Origin: Leptodontidium sp. MPI-SDFR-AT-0119
Taxonomy: Eukaryota > Ascomycota > Leotiomycetes > Helotiales > Leptodontidiaceae
Length of the DNA: 64,000 nt
Assembly (NCBI GenBank): GCA_020726505.1
Contig: JAHLEZ010000054.1
Coordinates: 1 to 64,000, forward strand
Reading direction: 5' to 3'
Shown: one piece after another, positions 1-12,319 of the stretch
Layout of the letters: each line of letters opens with the position of its first letter
Position numbering within the stretch: the stretch's first letter is position 1
Made by a program: the position numbers and the translations under genes
Notes under the pieces: generated by a model
The model's input: the letters and a program-made list of their open reading frames with translations, nothing else
Told to the model about the DNA's origin: nothing
Database searches by the model: none

Positions 1-156
1 ATATATAGAATGCTTATGCAAGCATACACTAGACCACGACGAGCTCCACACACACCATATGTACTACCGCGCGACAATATAAAATACAAAAGAAGTAAAC
101 CGTAGCCTCCCAATTTCACCTAGAACTCCGTGTTATTCCTTTGTACACCGTAGCCT

Positions 157-1176
157 TTAGACGGCATGTGTTGCGTCTTCATCAACATATTCCCTGATTG
201 CCACCCTCGGCATCACTTCCTCCTTTTGAGTGTTGTTCATACAATCTATCCTTACAAAACCGCCATGTCCAACCACAGTAGCCCCACTCCCCACGCTGCC
301 AAAATGTCGTGAGCCATCACCCCCAGCCCATGCGTCCGATGGGGGCTGTCCTACCAGGGTCCCAGCTCCGGTTGACCCAGACCCAAGGTCGCCCAATACT
401 AAGGCCTTGTTCTTCACAATACCCACTAGGCGATTGAGGACTGAGAACTCCACTTTCAGTTTGACGCTATACACTGCTGCTTTGAATGTCGTTTGGATCT
501 GGTAGTATCCCGAGTATCCAAAAGCCAACACAGTGCTATCCAACATAAGCACAAAGATGTTGACGATGATCAGATGCTTGAGGAGGTTTCGGATCGATGC
601 ACTGACAGGCTCGCCAGTAGGGGCGAGTAAGCGAACCGTCTCGTAGATGTAGATGCCCGAGATGATGCACTCTTGGACGAAGAACACAGTGAGCTGGATC
701 TTATCGTACACGACGAAGATAGGGACGAAGCGTGCTGAGAGCGAGGAGTCGGTTCCGAAAGCCATGACCATAGTTGGCAGGTGGAAGACAATGGCATCGA
801 ATATGATCATGTATAAGACCCATCGGATGCGTGGCGCGTTGCGGACGATGAGATGGAGGCGGGAGTAAAGGACAAGTGATTGTCCTGTTACCATTCCTAT
901 TAGTCCAATGCCAACCATAGCCACCGGTATCCAGGGTATGGATATAAGCTGGAAGAATTTCAACATGAAGCCGATGCCGTATGGTGCGAACCCCGCCGTG
1001 GCCGCTACGAAACTCCAGAAGTAGAGCCCCGAGCGGAGTTTGAAGGTGGTATATATGATGACGACAAGCTCTATCATGTTGTAGAACGATATAGCGAGGA
1101 AGGCACACATCGTTATGAGGATTGGGAGGCTGCCATCGACGCCGCCGGTGACGCCCGAGCTTGATTCAACGGCCAT
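157..1176 (-). CDS. fungal multispanning membrane protein (DUF7703-like)
   Basis: Single-exon gene encoding 339 aa, with about six or seven hydrophobic segments spread over residues 15-235 and a polar, Gly/Ser-rich tail of about 80 residues that probably lies in the cytoplasm. The layout and motifs such as FKLRSGLYFWS resemble the fungal DUF7703 integral membrane family as I remember it; no enzymatic or transport function is known to me. I chose the ATG at 1174-1176. The frame stays open upstream to 1404, and that stretch would add a basic, hydrophobic 76-residue leader starting at a rare near-cognate codon or at an ATG just inside it; I think it is the pyrimidine-rich 5' leader. Not obviously linked to its neighbours. 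Confidence is high that it is a membrane protein and moderate for the family name. Confidence 0.72.
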   Translation of the reverse strand: MAVESSSGVTGGVDGSLPILITMCAFLAISFYNMIELVVIIYTTFKLRSGLYFWSFVAATAGFAPYGIGFMLKFFQLISIPWIPVAMVGIGLIGMVTGQSLVLYSRLHLIVRNAPRIRWVLYMIIFDAIVFHLPTMVMAFGTDSSLSARFVPIFVVYDKIQLTVFFVQECIISGIYIYETVRLLAPTGEPVSASIRNLLKHLIIVNIFVLMLDSTVLAFGYSGYYQIQTTFKAAVYSVKLKVEFSVLNRLVGIVKNKALVLGDLGSGSTGAGTLVGQPPSDAWAGGDGSRHFGSVGSGATVVGHGGFVRIDCMNNTQKEEVMPRVAIREYVDEDATHAV

Positions 1177-3811
1177 TTCTAACAAAATGCTGTGTGCAGT
1201 GATCGAAAACCTGAAAGTTTTCCTGCCAGTCGACTCGCTGGTGATGGGAAAGAGAGCGCAAACAACGAATATGCAGAGAAAGACCGCAGGAAGGAGTACA
1301 ATCTTCAGGAGCAAGCAGCATATGTAAGATCTCGCAAGCTCAGTGACACGCCCAAGCCAATGTTTCTTTTTTGGCACAGAGGCGGATTGTCTCGTCATCA
1401 ACACATTGCCATGTGTGTGTAGAACAGAATGCCCTCCCCTCTTTCACAATAATCCTATCGACGACACAGTGGCACCACCCACTCCCCTGGGTCGCTTCCG
1501 GCGTCCATAGTCTGTTTCCCCGGCACTGAGACATCCCGCCGCATGGCCAGATAATCATTGCCACTTTGGGGCGTGACTGCAGCGCAGACACAGCGCTGGA
1601 ATCTGGAAGACGAAACTTGTGGCGCTGGTGGCTTGAGGCGACTGAATATTGCACTCACGAGAATGCCGCTGCAGAATGACTGCCATCAAGCGTCAGCAGC
1701 AAAACAAACAAAACAAACCTAAATCAGGAATATCGTAATAATACAACTAAGTTTCATATCCCGAGCCGCAAAGGCATTGCACGTCTTACACATGATTTAA
1801 CCAGTAGACAATGGACCATAAAATACTGAGCATTGAAAAAAAAAACAATCTCCCTGGGGTTGCACGCACCTCCTCCGCCAAATTGCATCTATCTGCATCT
1901 GGATTCCATTCCCCTGAAAGTGGCGTTGACGTGCCTTACCCTGGCCCGCCCCGTCCTGGTCATTTCGACCTGCGATCAACGACGATTGGGTCAAGTTATC
2001 TTACACGTGGAAAGTCTAAAAGTCTCACCCAACAACGAGGGACGGCATGGCATGGCATCAGAGCCCAGGACACATGCAGGTCGAACCCGATCCGATCGAT
2101 CGAAGTATATTTTACTCTACAAAACACATAAACGGGGGGGCGTCGTTTGTGTGTGAGTTTTTCCAGGTTCTCGGTGCCCGGTTTCTGGCTGGTTTTTTTT
2201 TTTGACTTCCCGTGTGTGCCTGCCGCTTCACTCCACCACCCCCACCTACCCCAAATCCACCTATTAGCGGCTGAGTTTCCTAGGGATGGGGAAAGGATTG
2301 TGCATATCCCGTGTCCCGTCCTGGCGGTATCGTATGGTAGGTCACCGGGCTCACCGGGGTTTGACACGGATGGGATTGGCAGTGGATGGGATCGAGGCTT
2401 TGTGTTCTATCCTATTTTGGATGCTTTGATGACAAAGTGCGAATCTTCAGCTTGTGAAAGTAGTGTGGGGGTTAGCTAATCAGCAGCGGGGGTGAACCCA
2501 CAACAGTACTTGTTCAGGAACAGGTTTATGGGATGGCAGTTGAGCACCAAGCATGGACTATGGAGTATGCAGGACAAGTACCGACCCCTCATTACTGGTA
2601 TGAGGCCAGCCGCTGGTGCTCTAAAGTCGGAACTCGGCAGGGAAAGAAAGTTAGAAGACTGTCCATGCATTCCTAGCTGCCTTTCCTTTCTAGTTGCAGG
2701 AAATCGGAAATCCATTCCGTGTTTTCATATTTCACGGCGCTCTGTATGGAATCCTCCTCATGTTTTAGGACTTCAAGCCCCCGAAGAAGGATTGGTCATT
2801 GTCCTCAGTTAATAATGGCATCTTCCAGAGATCAGGGACTGGGCTTTGCCACTATGGCAAGATCCTTTAGCATGGCTGTAGCCACTACTCGATCTAGGCT
2901 ACTCATCGACTCATGTCAAGAGACACTGTCACTCAACATATGGAAAGACAACAAGTGAAGTGGAAGTCTCAGTGTCGATCTCAGTTAGCACTATAAATGG
3001 CGCACCAGCCAGGTATTATAGTCAGACACGGGGTTTATGAAGTCTTTGAATGACGACAGTGGATTGAGATGAGTACGAATTCGGTAGCAACGATCCGCAG
3101 CTATCATGCCCAGCAGCCCACCGAAACAGTTAGCACGTACAGCACTGTAGGATATTGACGTGGAAATTGAACGAAAGGATCAAACCACCCGCCCGTGCGA
3201 GTTTGGAAGGAATGATGTTGATCCTCACACTTTGAAGTCAAGGTCAGGGAGGCTACACATAAATTCGCTGGTCTCATGTTCCGTTTCCGTTCAGCGTGCA
3301 TCAAAGGAGAGGGATTAGTTGCGATCCTTCGAGTGATAGCCACCACTTCTAGAACCTAACTCAATAGCAAGCTCAAGCAGAGAATATTTTTGTAAGGAAT
3401 ACAGTGGTGGCAAATAGTGAATGTAGAAATCTTAAGACCGAGAAAAGTGACGGTACTCAGATTGAGATATGAGAAGCTGAATACTTGTTCATCAGCTGTC
3501 TCTTCAATTTATCACCAAGCAGTTTGAAAATCAATAGCTTCACTTCAAAGGGCAAGGTCCAGCAACCAGCTGAGGGTGCTGCAGGGGCGACCGTTTCAAG
3601 CCTTGAGTTTTGCTCAATTGACCTTGACAGCATGGGCAAACACACCAGGGCGTCGGCCGTGTGAGGAACTTTCCAGGAACTTACCAGGAACTTGCCATCG
3701 AGGAAATCGCACATCGAGAACGGTAGCAGAGGGGTTGGGTTCCGACTCCGACTGGAGTCCATTGGTCCAAACTCGACTAGAACTCGCCTTAACTCGGACT
3801 GAGTGTTCAAG
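1177..3811. other. intergenic, no supported gene
   Basis: This stretch holds the promoter side of the membrane-protein gene and then about 2.6 kb of sequence in which all open frames are short, overlap on both strands and show no recognisable domain. A few poly-A and poly-T runs (for example near 1838 and 2191) are the only simple sequence. I see no RNA gene. Confidence 0.6.
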
Positions 3812-4747
3812 AAGTCAACTCGGGCGGATCCGAGTGATGATGATGATGATGATGACGATGATTTTATTTAACCACCCAAGGAGCAGCGAAGCTGTTTTCT
3901 CCACGAGACCTTTTAAAGGGTATAAGAATCGTGCTAAGTAGAGGAAGATATAATACAGAGGGCGGGTTTAAAACACATAGCCAATTTTGAAGTAATAGAT
4001 TTATCTTAAATATAAAGTCTTTCTCTCTCGAAGAGTTAAAACCCAAAAGGGAAAAAGGCTCCCCGATAGAGAGTCCCGGGTTTCTAATCCCGCGATATCT
4101 CAGCTCCTTTATAATGCTACTAAAGCAATTCGAGCGCAATTACGAGCGTGCTATTAAGATGGTGCATCTAGTCAAGTTAACGCCTATATATAAGTCGTGT
4201 ATCCTCGAGGGAGGGGGGGCTCGGCGCGAAGCTCATCTAATCTAATTATTTTAAACCTCCTTCGAAATATAATTAAGTGATATGCCTTCGACTCTTTCAC
4301 GTCGAAAACCCTTTGTATTCGATCGTAAGAGAGGTCGACCTCGAGCACGCCTCTGCAAAGAGGTTCGTTTATCATGAGTTTGTGCGAAGCCGAAGGTTCC
4401 GAAGGGTCGAAGCCGCCACGATACCCTCCTTATTCTCTCTGCTTTCGAATCGAATCGAATGCTACCCTCCAAGGGACCGAGAGAGAGGAGCATTAATCGT
4501 CGACCGTCGTCGTAAGGGAAATTGAGAATAAAGGCCGAGTATATTGGCGAAAGGACACGTTACGATGCCTATTCCGCCTACTAGTTATAATCGTACGAAT
4601 ACAGTTCAACCACGAGTGTTAACGTCTTCTGATCAGCTCAGACGAATACTTGTTAAAGTATCGCTAGTTCGTAGCCAGCGCCTCGTACAGGCTCAGAAAT
4701 CCGTCTTCACTGGCCGGGCGGACCCGAGTGGACTCGGGAGTTGACTT
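3812..4747. mobile_element. candidate non-autonomous transposon bounded by a short inverted repeat
   Basis: The segment starts with AAGTCAACTC (3812-3821) and ends with its inverse GAGTTGACTT (4738-4747). Just inside both ends the motif GGGCGGAYCCGAGTG occurs in direct orientation (3822-3836 and 4716-4730, one mismatch). The interior is AT-rich with TAG/TAA in all frames and peptide-like fragments that I cannot assign. ACTCG-type motifs also cluster just outside on both sides (about 3745-3810 and 4820-4945), as subterminal repeats of hAT-like elements do, so the true borders could be wider. No clear target-site duplication was found. Calling it mobile is inference. Confidence 0.35.
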
Positions 4748-6172
4748 AATACTTGATATTTGTGAGTATTATAAAATCACCATTGAAATCTCCATATAAA
4801 AGAGCAGAGCTCAGACATGAAGTTGGACTCGAGTTAATCTGGATTAAAACTCGAACTTAGTTGTCACTCATTGCCGTATCGAGTGCTCTTCTCAAACTTA
4901 GCCCGAGCTGTTGAAATTAGCTCGTAACTCAACCCAGAGTTGGACTTCCGCCCCCCCCTGGCAGCAGCAACATCATTGGAAAGAGTGAGAATATACACAG
5001 AGCATAGAGACTAGATATTCATATGTGATAGCCAGCTTGGAAAAACTCAGAAGCTGCAACAGTCCGAAGAAGATCCCACGGTCTGGGGATCGCCATACCT
5101 GTAGATCGCAACTCCATCCAAGTGACTATCCATCATGAAATAAGTAGCACAAAGGTCCACAGATAGTAGTGTCTAATATGCCCCGAGATGATCATGTGCA
5201 AGCTAAGACTAGCCATCACAGCTTCATGTAGGTATATATATATATATATATATATAGGGTTTCTCCGAAATTATTTTGCATTATCAGTAATCAATTATCA
5301 ACTGGTGTTTACCTGCTTCAAGGTTCACTCCAGCGTGCCGTTCGACAAGAAGCATGGTTGAACAGTAGTGATATTCGATATATTTTCCCAGCTCAGGTTC
5401 TGAAGTTCAATGGAGATATTTATACCCTCAAGTCCAGAGGCGTTTGTTGATCTTGCCCACTCTCGCTCGCTTACAGGACGGAGGACGTGCTGCGGAAGAA
5501 CCGCGAATTTCCCAGCAGTCATGATACCCGGCAATTCAAGTCATTGCGCTACCATCTACCGCTCTCTGAAAGCATTGACCGAGTTCTTCTGATGTTTCGA
5601 AACAAACCCATCAGAAAGGCCGGCCTCCAGAACCCCTCCCCTCCTGTTCATTACCACGTGACCCACGGGAATAAATCGGAGGCATAAATTGTGCACTTGC
5701 ACAAAAGCAGGCGAGTTTCGGGCAATGACGCTTTTCCGCATTAGCGCTGTGCGAAAACCTTCTTCCCTGCCGAATGAGAAAGAAGGAGAAGGAGAAACAA
5801 GGGAAAGGGATCACAAGCAAAGAGAGAGGGAGAGAAAGAGTCTTTCCGTTCACCCACAACAACACCACTTCAACATCGACCCATCTCCCTCCTACACCCT
5901 AATCGACTCCGATAACATATCCTCATCCTCCCCATCAACAGCGACGAGCTTCACGACTGGTATCTTCATTGATTCAGGTCATCGCCGCGTGCAGCTGCAT
6001 CGCATCGCTGCTATCCATTGATCCCGAGGTCCTTATCACCAGGGCAGGTCAGGTCAAGCCCGCAGACTCCTCACGCGACAGGAGAGGACTCACCATCAAC
6101 AACGATACAATTCCCACGGCATCACTATACAATCACGACGCCCGTCTGCGGATTCTCTAATGCCATCTCAAC
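4748..6172. other. intergenic with a TA microsatellite; mdm34 5' region
   Basis: No supported gene. A (TA)n tract lies at about 5232-5256. The last 400 bases are rich in AAG/GAG then CCA/TCC runs, typical of a fungal promoter and 5' untranslated leader, and lead into mdm34. Confidence 0.55.
5232..5256. repeat. (TA)n microsatellite
   Basis: About 12 uninterrupted TA units in an intergenic stretch. It is likely to be length-variable. Confidence 0.9.
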
Positions 6173-8052
6173 ATGGCTTTCAATTTCAACTGGTCGCCGC
6201 TGACGGCAGATGCGGATTTCTACAAGAGGGCGCAGGAGATGTTGACGACCGCGCTGAATAAATCGCCGAAGCCCCCGATCATCGTGGACGACATTTTGGT
6301 CAATGAGCTCAACCTAGGAAGCGTGCCGCCCGAGCTGGAGATACTGGAGATTGGAGATTTGGCAGAGGATAGGTTTAGGGGGATCTTCAAAATGTGCTAT
6401 TCTGGAGATGCCTTCTTGACCCTCAAAACAAGAGTCCAAGTACGTCGCATCGCAATGCGCAATCCTCCCACTCTCGCATCGAACCCCTTTTCGCATGGAT
6501 ATGTTATAGAGTATTATTTCTGCGCAAGGATACGCGCGCAAGGACTTCATCGCGGTATCCCTGGTCGTGTTATAGCAGTTGGCTAATATATCAACAACAG
6601 GCGAACCCCTTGAACACTTATCTATATTCGAAGCCATCTTTTACGTCACCTCAGCCTCTTGCAGCTTCCTCTGGCTTGACAATCCCCCTACAAATCACGT
6701 TATCCGAAATCAAATTGTCGGCGTTCATCATCTTGGTCTTCTCGCGACAAAAAGGACTCACCCTTGTTTTCCGAAATGATCCCCTCGAATCGCTCAAAGT
6801 CTCGTCGACTTTCGACTCAATTCCTTTTGTTCGGGATTATTTGCAGAAGGAAATTGAGAAGCAGTTGCGCAATTTGATGATGGACGAATTACCTGCGATC
6901 ATTCACAAGCTCTCGTTGAGGTTGTGGTGTCCGGAATACAAAGCAAGAGAAGCAGAGGAGATGGCACAAGCGGAGAAATTGGAGAAAGAAGAAGTTGTGG
7001 ATCCATTCGGAAGCCCTCCACAAGACGCAGTCGATTCGAGAGGGAATGTTCTGGATGCCAGTGAAATATCATCGTTATCTCTTGACGGTGGCTCTGAGAT
7101 CCATTCATTGTTCTCTCAGAAGAACTTGCTTCGATTGGCTGCACTTACGGATTCCCATCGGACACTTTCTTTGTTCACCCCTTCGATCCGAGATGCAGTC
7201 TTCCGAGCTTGGGCAGGTCCATCAGAACGAAACGAGTCTGCTGGAAGTTCAACTCCGGCAACTCCAAATCTTATCAGATCCCACTCATCAGTGGGAAGCA
7301 CTAGCACGACATACACTTTTACCAACAAGGGTTCAGATGATGGAAATGGCCTACCATCAAGACCCTCACTTGTCAGCATGCACTCGGCAACAACTGGACT
7401 TGGTCTTGGTGCTGGTCGACATCCACGATCGCACATGCGCAAGAAGAAGACCCGCGTTGTCAACCTGAGGAAACCAAAGACAACCGATGATATCAGCGAC
7501 TTTGAGGACTGCGAGACTGCATCAATGGTGGCAACATCCGAACCAGCCATCCCAACTCATATTCCCGAGGAACCCGAAGATAACATCATCGATCCGCCTC
7601 ACTCTCCATCTCAGAGAGTCCGATTCCGCACCAACAGCATCGACCTTGGCGATTCTCCCAGGAAATCTCGAGTGTCGCATCCACGACCAGCACTCAGTGG
7701 AGCCTTCCCCGAGCCAGTTATTGTTGAATCTCCCACACAAGAAAAAGCGGAGTCAACTGCTCCAATATTCAGCCGCGAGCACCGACCTTCGTATGCTCGT
7801 TCGAACGTCGCCCCCTACCCCGTAGAGAAAGCTTCCAAATCAAACTCAGCTGTTCAATATCCAGCACCATTCTTGTCCGAAACCCCCTCTGCAGCAGGAG
7901 GTATCTTGGAACAAGCTTGGGTCTTGAAAATGGCAGGTGAGATTGCTCGTCGGGCACAAGACGAGAAAGCTACTCGGGGAGGGTTCTGGTCTCAACCCCA
8001 AAGCGAAAGGGAGGACAGTCCTCCACCAGCATACGAGGCGAAAGCCCAATAA
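6173..8052 (+). CDS. mdm34: Mdm34, ERMES tether subunit at ER-mitochondria contacts
   Basis: Two exons, 6173-6439 and 6601-8052, joined by a 161-nt intron with donor GTACGT, branch CTAAT and acceptor CAACAG; product 572 aa. Mdm34 is the outer-membrane subunit of the ER-mitochondria encounter structure (with Mmm1, Mdm10, Mdm12) and carries lipids through its SMP domain. The N terminus ([10 protein letters not shown]), IVDDI, ELNLGS, the stretch around RFRGIF and [19 protein letters not shown] are hallmarks of Mdm34 from filamentous ascomycetes, and the SMP domain fills roughly residues 1-190. The remainder is a Ser/Pro-rich variable region with a basic KKKTR patch, ending in the conserved [10 protein letters not shown] helix and a [10 protein letters not shown] tail. 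Length is typical. The splice junction restores the conserved reading [11 protein letters not shown], so the model is firm. Confidence 0.96.
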
Positions 8053-9733
8053 ACAATAACACAACATCACTATAGATCCACGAGATCATAGAATTTCCTT
8101 TGTCAACCAAACTAAAATGGGTCTGGCGTTTTTACTGGAGTTGGAAGGAACAACAAGACTCCCCTCTTGTGATTTTATTTGCAGCGATTTAGCGTTGATT
8201 TATTCCTACCTGGCTGGGCTTAGGCATCTGGTCGCTCTTTCTCTCCTGGGTAATTCTATTTTATGGGAAGGGAAGGGAAGGGGACTGGTGGCTGGCTGGT
8301 CTGGTCTGGTCTGGTGGGTTGGTTACTTGGGTTGGGCAGGAGGTGGTAATGGGTCGGGACCAGACTCTAATCGAGACCCGTGTATATTTGGAAAGGATGG
8401 GAGGATGGGATTTTTCTCCTGGGATTGTTTGAATGGGATGGATGCACATACAGACTGACACTAGATGTCGTCGCGATCTTTTTCTTTTGTTTTATAGGTG
8501 GAGTGGATTGTGGGATAGAGTTGGGCTGGACTGGACTGGACTGGGTAGAAAAGGGGAGGAGTTGTAGAGGATGATGGAGGAGGCTTGGAGACAGCATGCA
8601 GCACCCAACAGGACAGGACAGGACAGAGCACTGTATTGTAATACTGGTGTAAAAACCATCACACCTACCTACCTCCGTGTTTACAGAATATGGACATTGA
8701 ATGGATGATCTTCGATATCTTACCCTTCCTTCCTTTACTCTTCTCTCCACTTTTCCGTCCACTTTACTTTCACTTTCACTTTTACAAGTAAAGCAAGGTA
8801 AAGTAACCAAGCCTGATAGATATAGCCGAATCGGTTGAGCTAGCCCGATCGTAGATCTATCCATGTAAGAACTCTAAAGAAAGTCCAAAACCAGACAATT
8901 ACAATGTAAAATACAGTTTGAGATAGGGCTGAATCGGGCATCGGCATTTGCACTGCACTGCGCTGCACTGCATCGTCCAGTATGTGCAGACGCACAGAGG
9001 CCGTACATTTGGTTACCCTTGCCTTGTACGCCCGCTATTAAGACTCCCCCCGCCAGGCCAGTAAGTACGGTACGGAGTTTTATCGATCGATCTATCTATC
9101 TCCGTAGGTATCGTACGTGCCTGGTACTGTAATGCAGGATCTCGGATCACTAATCATCACTACCATCAGGCTCGGAGTCGGGGTCGGGAGAATCATAAAG
9201 GGCTTTTATGGTGTTTGATGTGACAAAGAGAACTGTGGAGGTTCGAATAGGCTCAACTACAGTAGCGGTGAAGGTAAGCAAGGCAAGCTAATGTCAGGAC
9301 ACCGAGGCTGCAAGTGAGATTCTGAAACGCAGCTTAGAAATCAACAGCCAGGAAAAAAAAAACCATTTTGGATGACAAATTCGGAGAAGCTGAGAGCTGG
9401 AATAGGTAGATATGGTTTTGCCGGTTTAGGAAAGAGGGGTTGGAGGGGTAGTGTGGTTTTAGAGTAGGGACTTTGTTAGGCAGGGAGGAGTATTTAAAGG
9501 TGGAAGACTTCCAGGTTCTTCCTTTCTTTTTAATTGCTGTTTCTTCGATACTCGATACTCGACCTTCTATCAAACAACCCTTCAAAGTAAACACCTTACT
9601 TATTCACTTGAAGATTCGTGTTTTGAACACTACCTTAACTCAACTCGCCTCGTCGTCCACCTAAACTTACTTCCTCGACATCTCTCTCACCTGCCTCTCG
9701 CTCCCACACAGTCAACTCAAAAACACAATCAAA
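8053..9733. other. intergenic: mdm34 3' region and promoter of the next gene
   Basis: No supported gene. The first part has GGGAAGGGAA, TGGTCTGG and GGACAGGACA short tandem repeats; later there are GCACTGC and ATCTATC short repeats. The last 250 bases form a promoter with a TATTTAAA box and a CT-rich leader. Confidence 0.6.
9491..9498 (+). promoter_or_regulatory. TATA-like box of the DUF1993 gene
   Basis: TATTTAAA lies 236 bases before the ATG and is followed by a CT-rich leader, the usual arrangement for a strongly expressed fungal gene. Position-based inference only. Confidence 0.4.
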
Positions 9734-10562
9734 ATGGCCATCACACTCTACTCAATCACCATCCCCGTCTTCCTCAAGCACCTCAACACCCTCCAAAAAC
9801 TCCTCACAAAAGCAACGAAACATGCCGAGGAGAGCAGCAACGAGCTCACGAAGGAGAAGTTGGTCGGTGCGAAGCTGATTGCTGATATGGGTGATTTGGT
9901 GTATCAGAGTGAGTGTTGTCTTCTTCTTGTCTGATCTGGAGGGGGATATGAGAGGATTTGTATGAGTGTATGGGTCTTAGAAGAGACCGGGGAAGGGTTG
10001 AGGGCGATGAGGGGGTGCGTCACGTGTTGAGGTTTTGAGGAAAGATTTGGGTTTATTTTCCTTGAGATGAGGAGATATGGAGTCAAGGGCTTTCTTTTCT
10101 CTCCTCTACTCTCTCTCCCTCTCTCCCACACAAACACTACCAACAAAACTAACGCCCCACCCCCAACACAGTCCAGCGCGTCTCCGACACCGCAAAAGGT
10201 TTCGCCGTCCGCGTCGCAAAGATCGAGAACGTCCCTCTCGAAGACAACGAGAAGACTATGGAAGACCTACACGTCAGACTCGCCAAGACGATCGAGATCC
10301 TCGAGAGTGTCAAGGAGGCTGATGTCAATGCTGCTGAGGACGCAGAGGTCGTTCTCAAGACCAGAGCTGCCGAGTTGAAGTTTACTGGCCAGAGTGAGTT
10401 CATTTCCTTTGAGTGGGTGAGTGGATGACTGACTGATGATGTGCAGGCTATACGACTCAGTTCGCTCTCCCTAACTTCTACTTCCATTTTGTCACTGCAT
10501 ACGCACTTCTCCGAAAGGAGGGAGTTGAGGTTGGAAAGAGCGATTATCTCGGACGCAACTAG
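9734..10562 (+). CDS. DUF1993 family protein (DinB-like four-helix fold)
   Basis: Three exons, 9734-9908, 10172-10393 and 10447-10562, encode 170 aa, the usual size of this family. The introns are 263 nt (unusually long here) and 53 nt; both donors are A|GTGAGT and both junctions are phase 1. The N terminus (TLYSITIPVFLKHLNTLQKLL), the middle (LHVRLAKTIEILES) and the C terminus (LPNFYFHFVTAYALLR, then GKSDYLGRN) match the DUF1993 pattern as I remember it: a small, soluble, all-helical protein of the DinB/YfiT type found in fungi and bacteria. No catalytic role is established. The CT-rich promoter and TATA-like box suggest good expression. The last residues GRN just before the stop are conserved in the family and support the final exon. 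Confidence 0.9.
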
Positions 10563-11277
10563 AAATTTGATTTGCTTGTCAAGCTTTCATTTGCGAGATT
10601 TTGAATCCCCAACAGGAAGGATCTCTGGTGCGGGACTAGGAATGGCTAGGTATGGCATGGAAAGCCGAAAAAGCAAAAGCAATGGAATTTATGAATCTTC
10701 TCACCGACACCGACTTTGAACATGAACATGGAGAGATGCATTATTTCATTTGATCAACTGCCTTCATCTACCGTTCAATGAATACTTGGACTTATATGAT
10801 TAAGGGAGAATTAAATAGGACCAGTCTCAAGAGTATGTGTGAAAGCAATTCGAACCTAAACCAAAACCAAAACCAAAACATCAGACCTCCAATAACACTT
10901 CACTTTGCGCCTCACCTGTCTCCCGCCCTAAACAAGTTAATTCCGCGCTTTAAAAGTTAAAACTAAAAGCTAGCTGCTAGTCCAGCGGGTATGTAATGCG
11001 GTGGCATCGATGCCTTGCTGTGCCCCTCCACACCCTCCCGTGCCTCCCTCGCCCCTTGCTGCGCAATGCACCTCATGTACTGTACGTAGGAAACTAGCCT
11101 CACTCACAGACGAGAACTTCTCTCTAAGTGGTCCATCAACACGACGAGCGCACTCCACGAGGCTGCCTTGCCGTAGATGAACATAATCTGTAATAGAGAA
11201 ACCCGAAAACTGGAAAACCCGAACGACTGCTGTCAGAGTCTGGATTGTAGAGAGCTGTGTAAATGAGGGAGGGGGTT

Positions 11278-11278
<1 letters not shown>

Positions 11279-11308
<30 letters not shown>
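11279..11308. repeat. poly-C homopolymer
   Basis: An uninterrupted run of about 30 C. The length is unlikely to be reliable in sequencing and assembly. It is G-rich on the other strand. Confidence 0.85.
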
Positions 11309-12134
11309 ATCTATTAATTCCCTTTTGGAAATAGAGAGAGATAGAGATAGCGGTACGTAGAAATTCGGATTTTTCCAGATTCTTCAAAAGGGTGTGGTTG
11401 GAAAAGTCAAAAATGAGTCTATATGCTGACAGAACTGACAAGCTTTTGATTCGGGATGACCGAAAGCGAGAGCGAGGGAATGGACCTGGATGGGAAAATG
11501 AATTGGGCGCTTAGAATACAAGCTACATACACACTACATACATAGTGTCTATTGAAAATCCTCTTTAGGATGGATTGATTTCATCCTCAGTTAAATGTCA
11601 TGTCATGTCTTACTTGACTTGATCTTGCGATTGACTTGAAGACCTAACAATTCGGCTCTGTTCGCTTCCCTGCTGCTGATCCTTACTGTGCTTCATGAGA
11701 ATAAAGTATAGTACAGGGTCTGTATGGACTCATGCAATCCATGGAGATTCCAATTACACGTACAGTACGGTGGTATGCATGTGTGCATGCATGTATGTGT
11801 ACAGCATACCACTTACCGCGTCGGTATTCGGTAACTTGGTGACGGGGGATGTGGGTGTGGGTGGTGGGTGGTGTGATGCGGTGCAGTGCGGGAGGCTGAG
11901 GAGGTTGCGCTGCGGGTTCAGTACGGCGTGGTATTTAAGTGGTTCTGTTCCTTGCTGCAGGTGAGCTGTTGGTGTGGATGCTGGTGTTGGTGGGGTTGAA
12001 GGATCCTTGGGCAGGGAAGCCAGGGAAGCAAGGAGAGCGTAAGGCTGCCTGCTTGGTGCTGGAGTTGTGTGAATGGGGTTTTTGGTAGGTCAAGGAAGTG
12101 AGTGAAGCGAGGGAGAACGAAGTAAGGGAGGCTG

Positions 12135-12142
12135 TATATAAG
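12135..12142 (+). promoter_or_regulatory. TATA box of the F-box gene
   Basis: TATATAAG about 180 bases before the ATG, followed by a run of CT-rich leader sequence and an A-rich segment directly before the start codon. Confidence 0.45.
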
Positions 12143-12319
12143 GGCCTGGATCGTATTCTCCTCATTCCTCTTCCTCTTCCTGTTTTTCTCCTCGATTGCC
12201 TTTGATCTCTGTTGTCTCTACAGTGGCTATACAAACATTCAAAAGACCACAAAAAATACCTCATTCTTACCGTGCGAACTTCATCTTTACCTTGCTAAAT
12301 TTCTAAATAAAATTTCACA

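Larger units (their letters stand above)
10563..12319. other. intergenic with a 30-nt C tract and F-box promoter
   Basis: No supported gene. It contains a C homopolymer (11279-11308), CCAAAA short repeats near 10858, and a promoter region with TATA-like sequence near 12135 followed by a CT-rich leader. Confidence 0.6.

Noticed and set aside
1177..1404. N-terminal extension of the first membrane protein
   Set aside because: The in-frame extension is possible, but the downstream ATG gives the compact family-like start and the upstream part looks like a leader.
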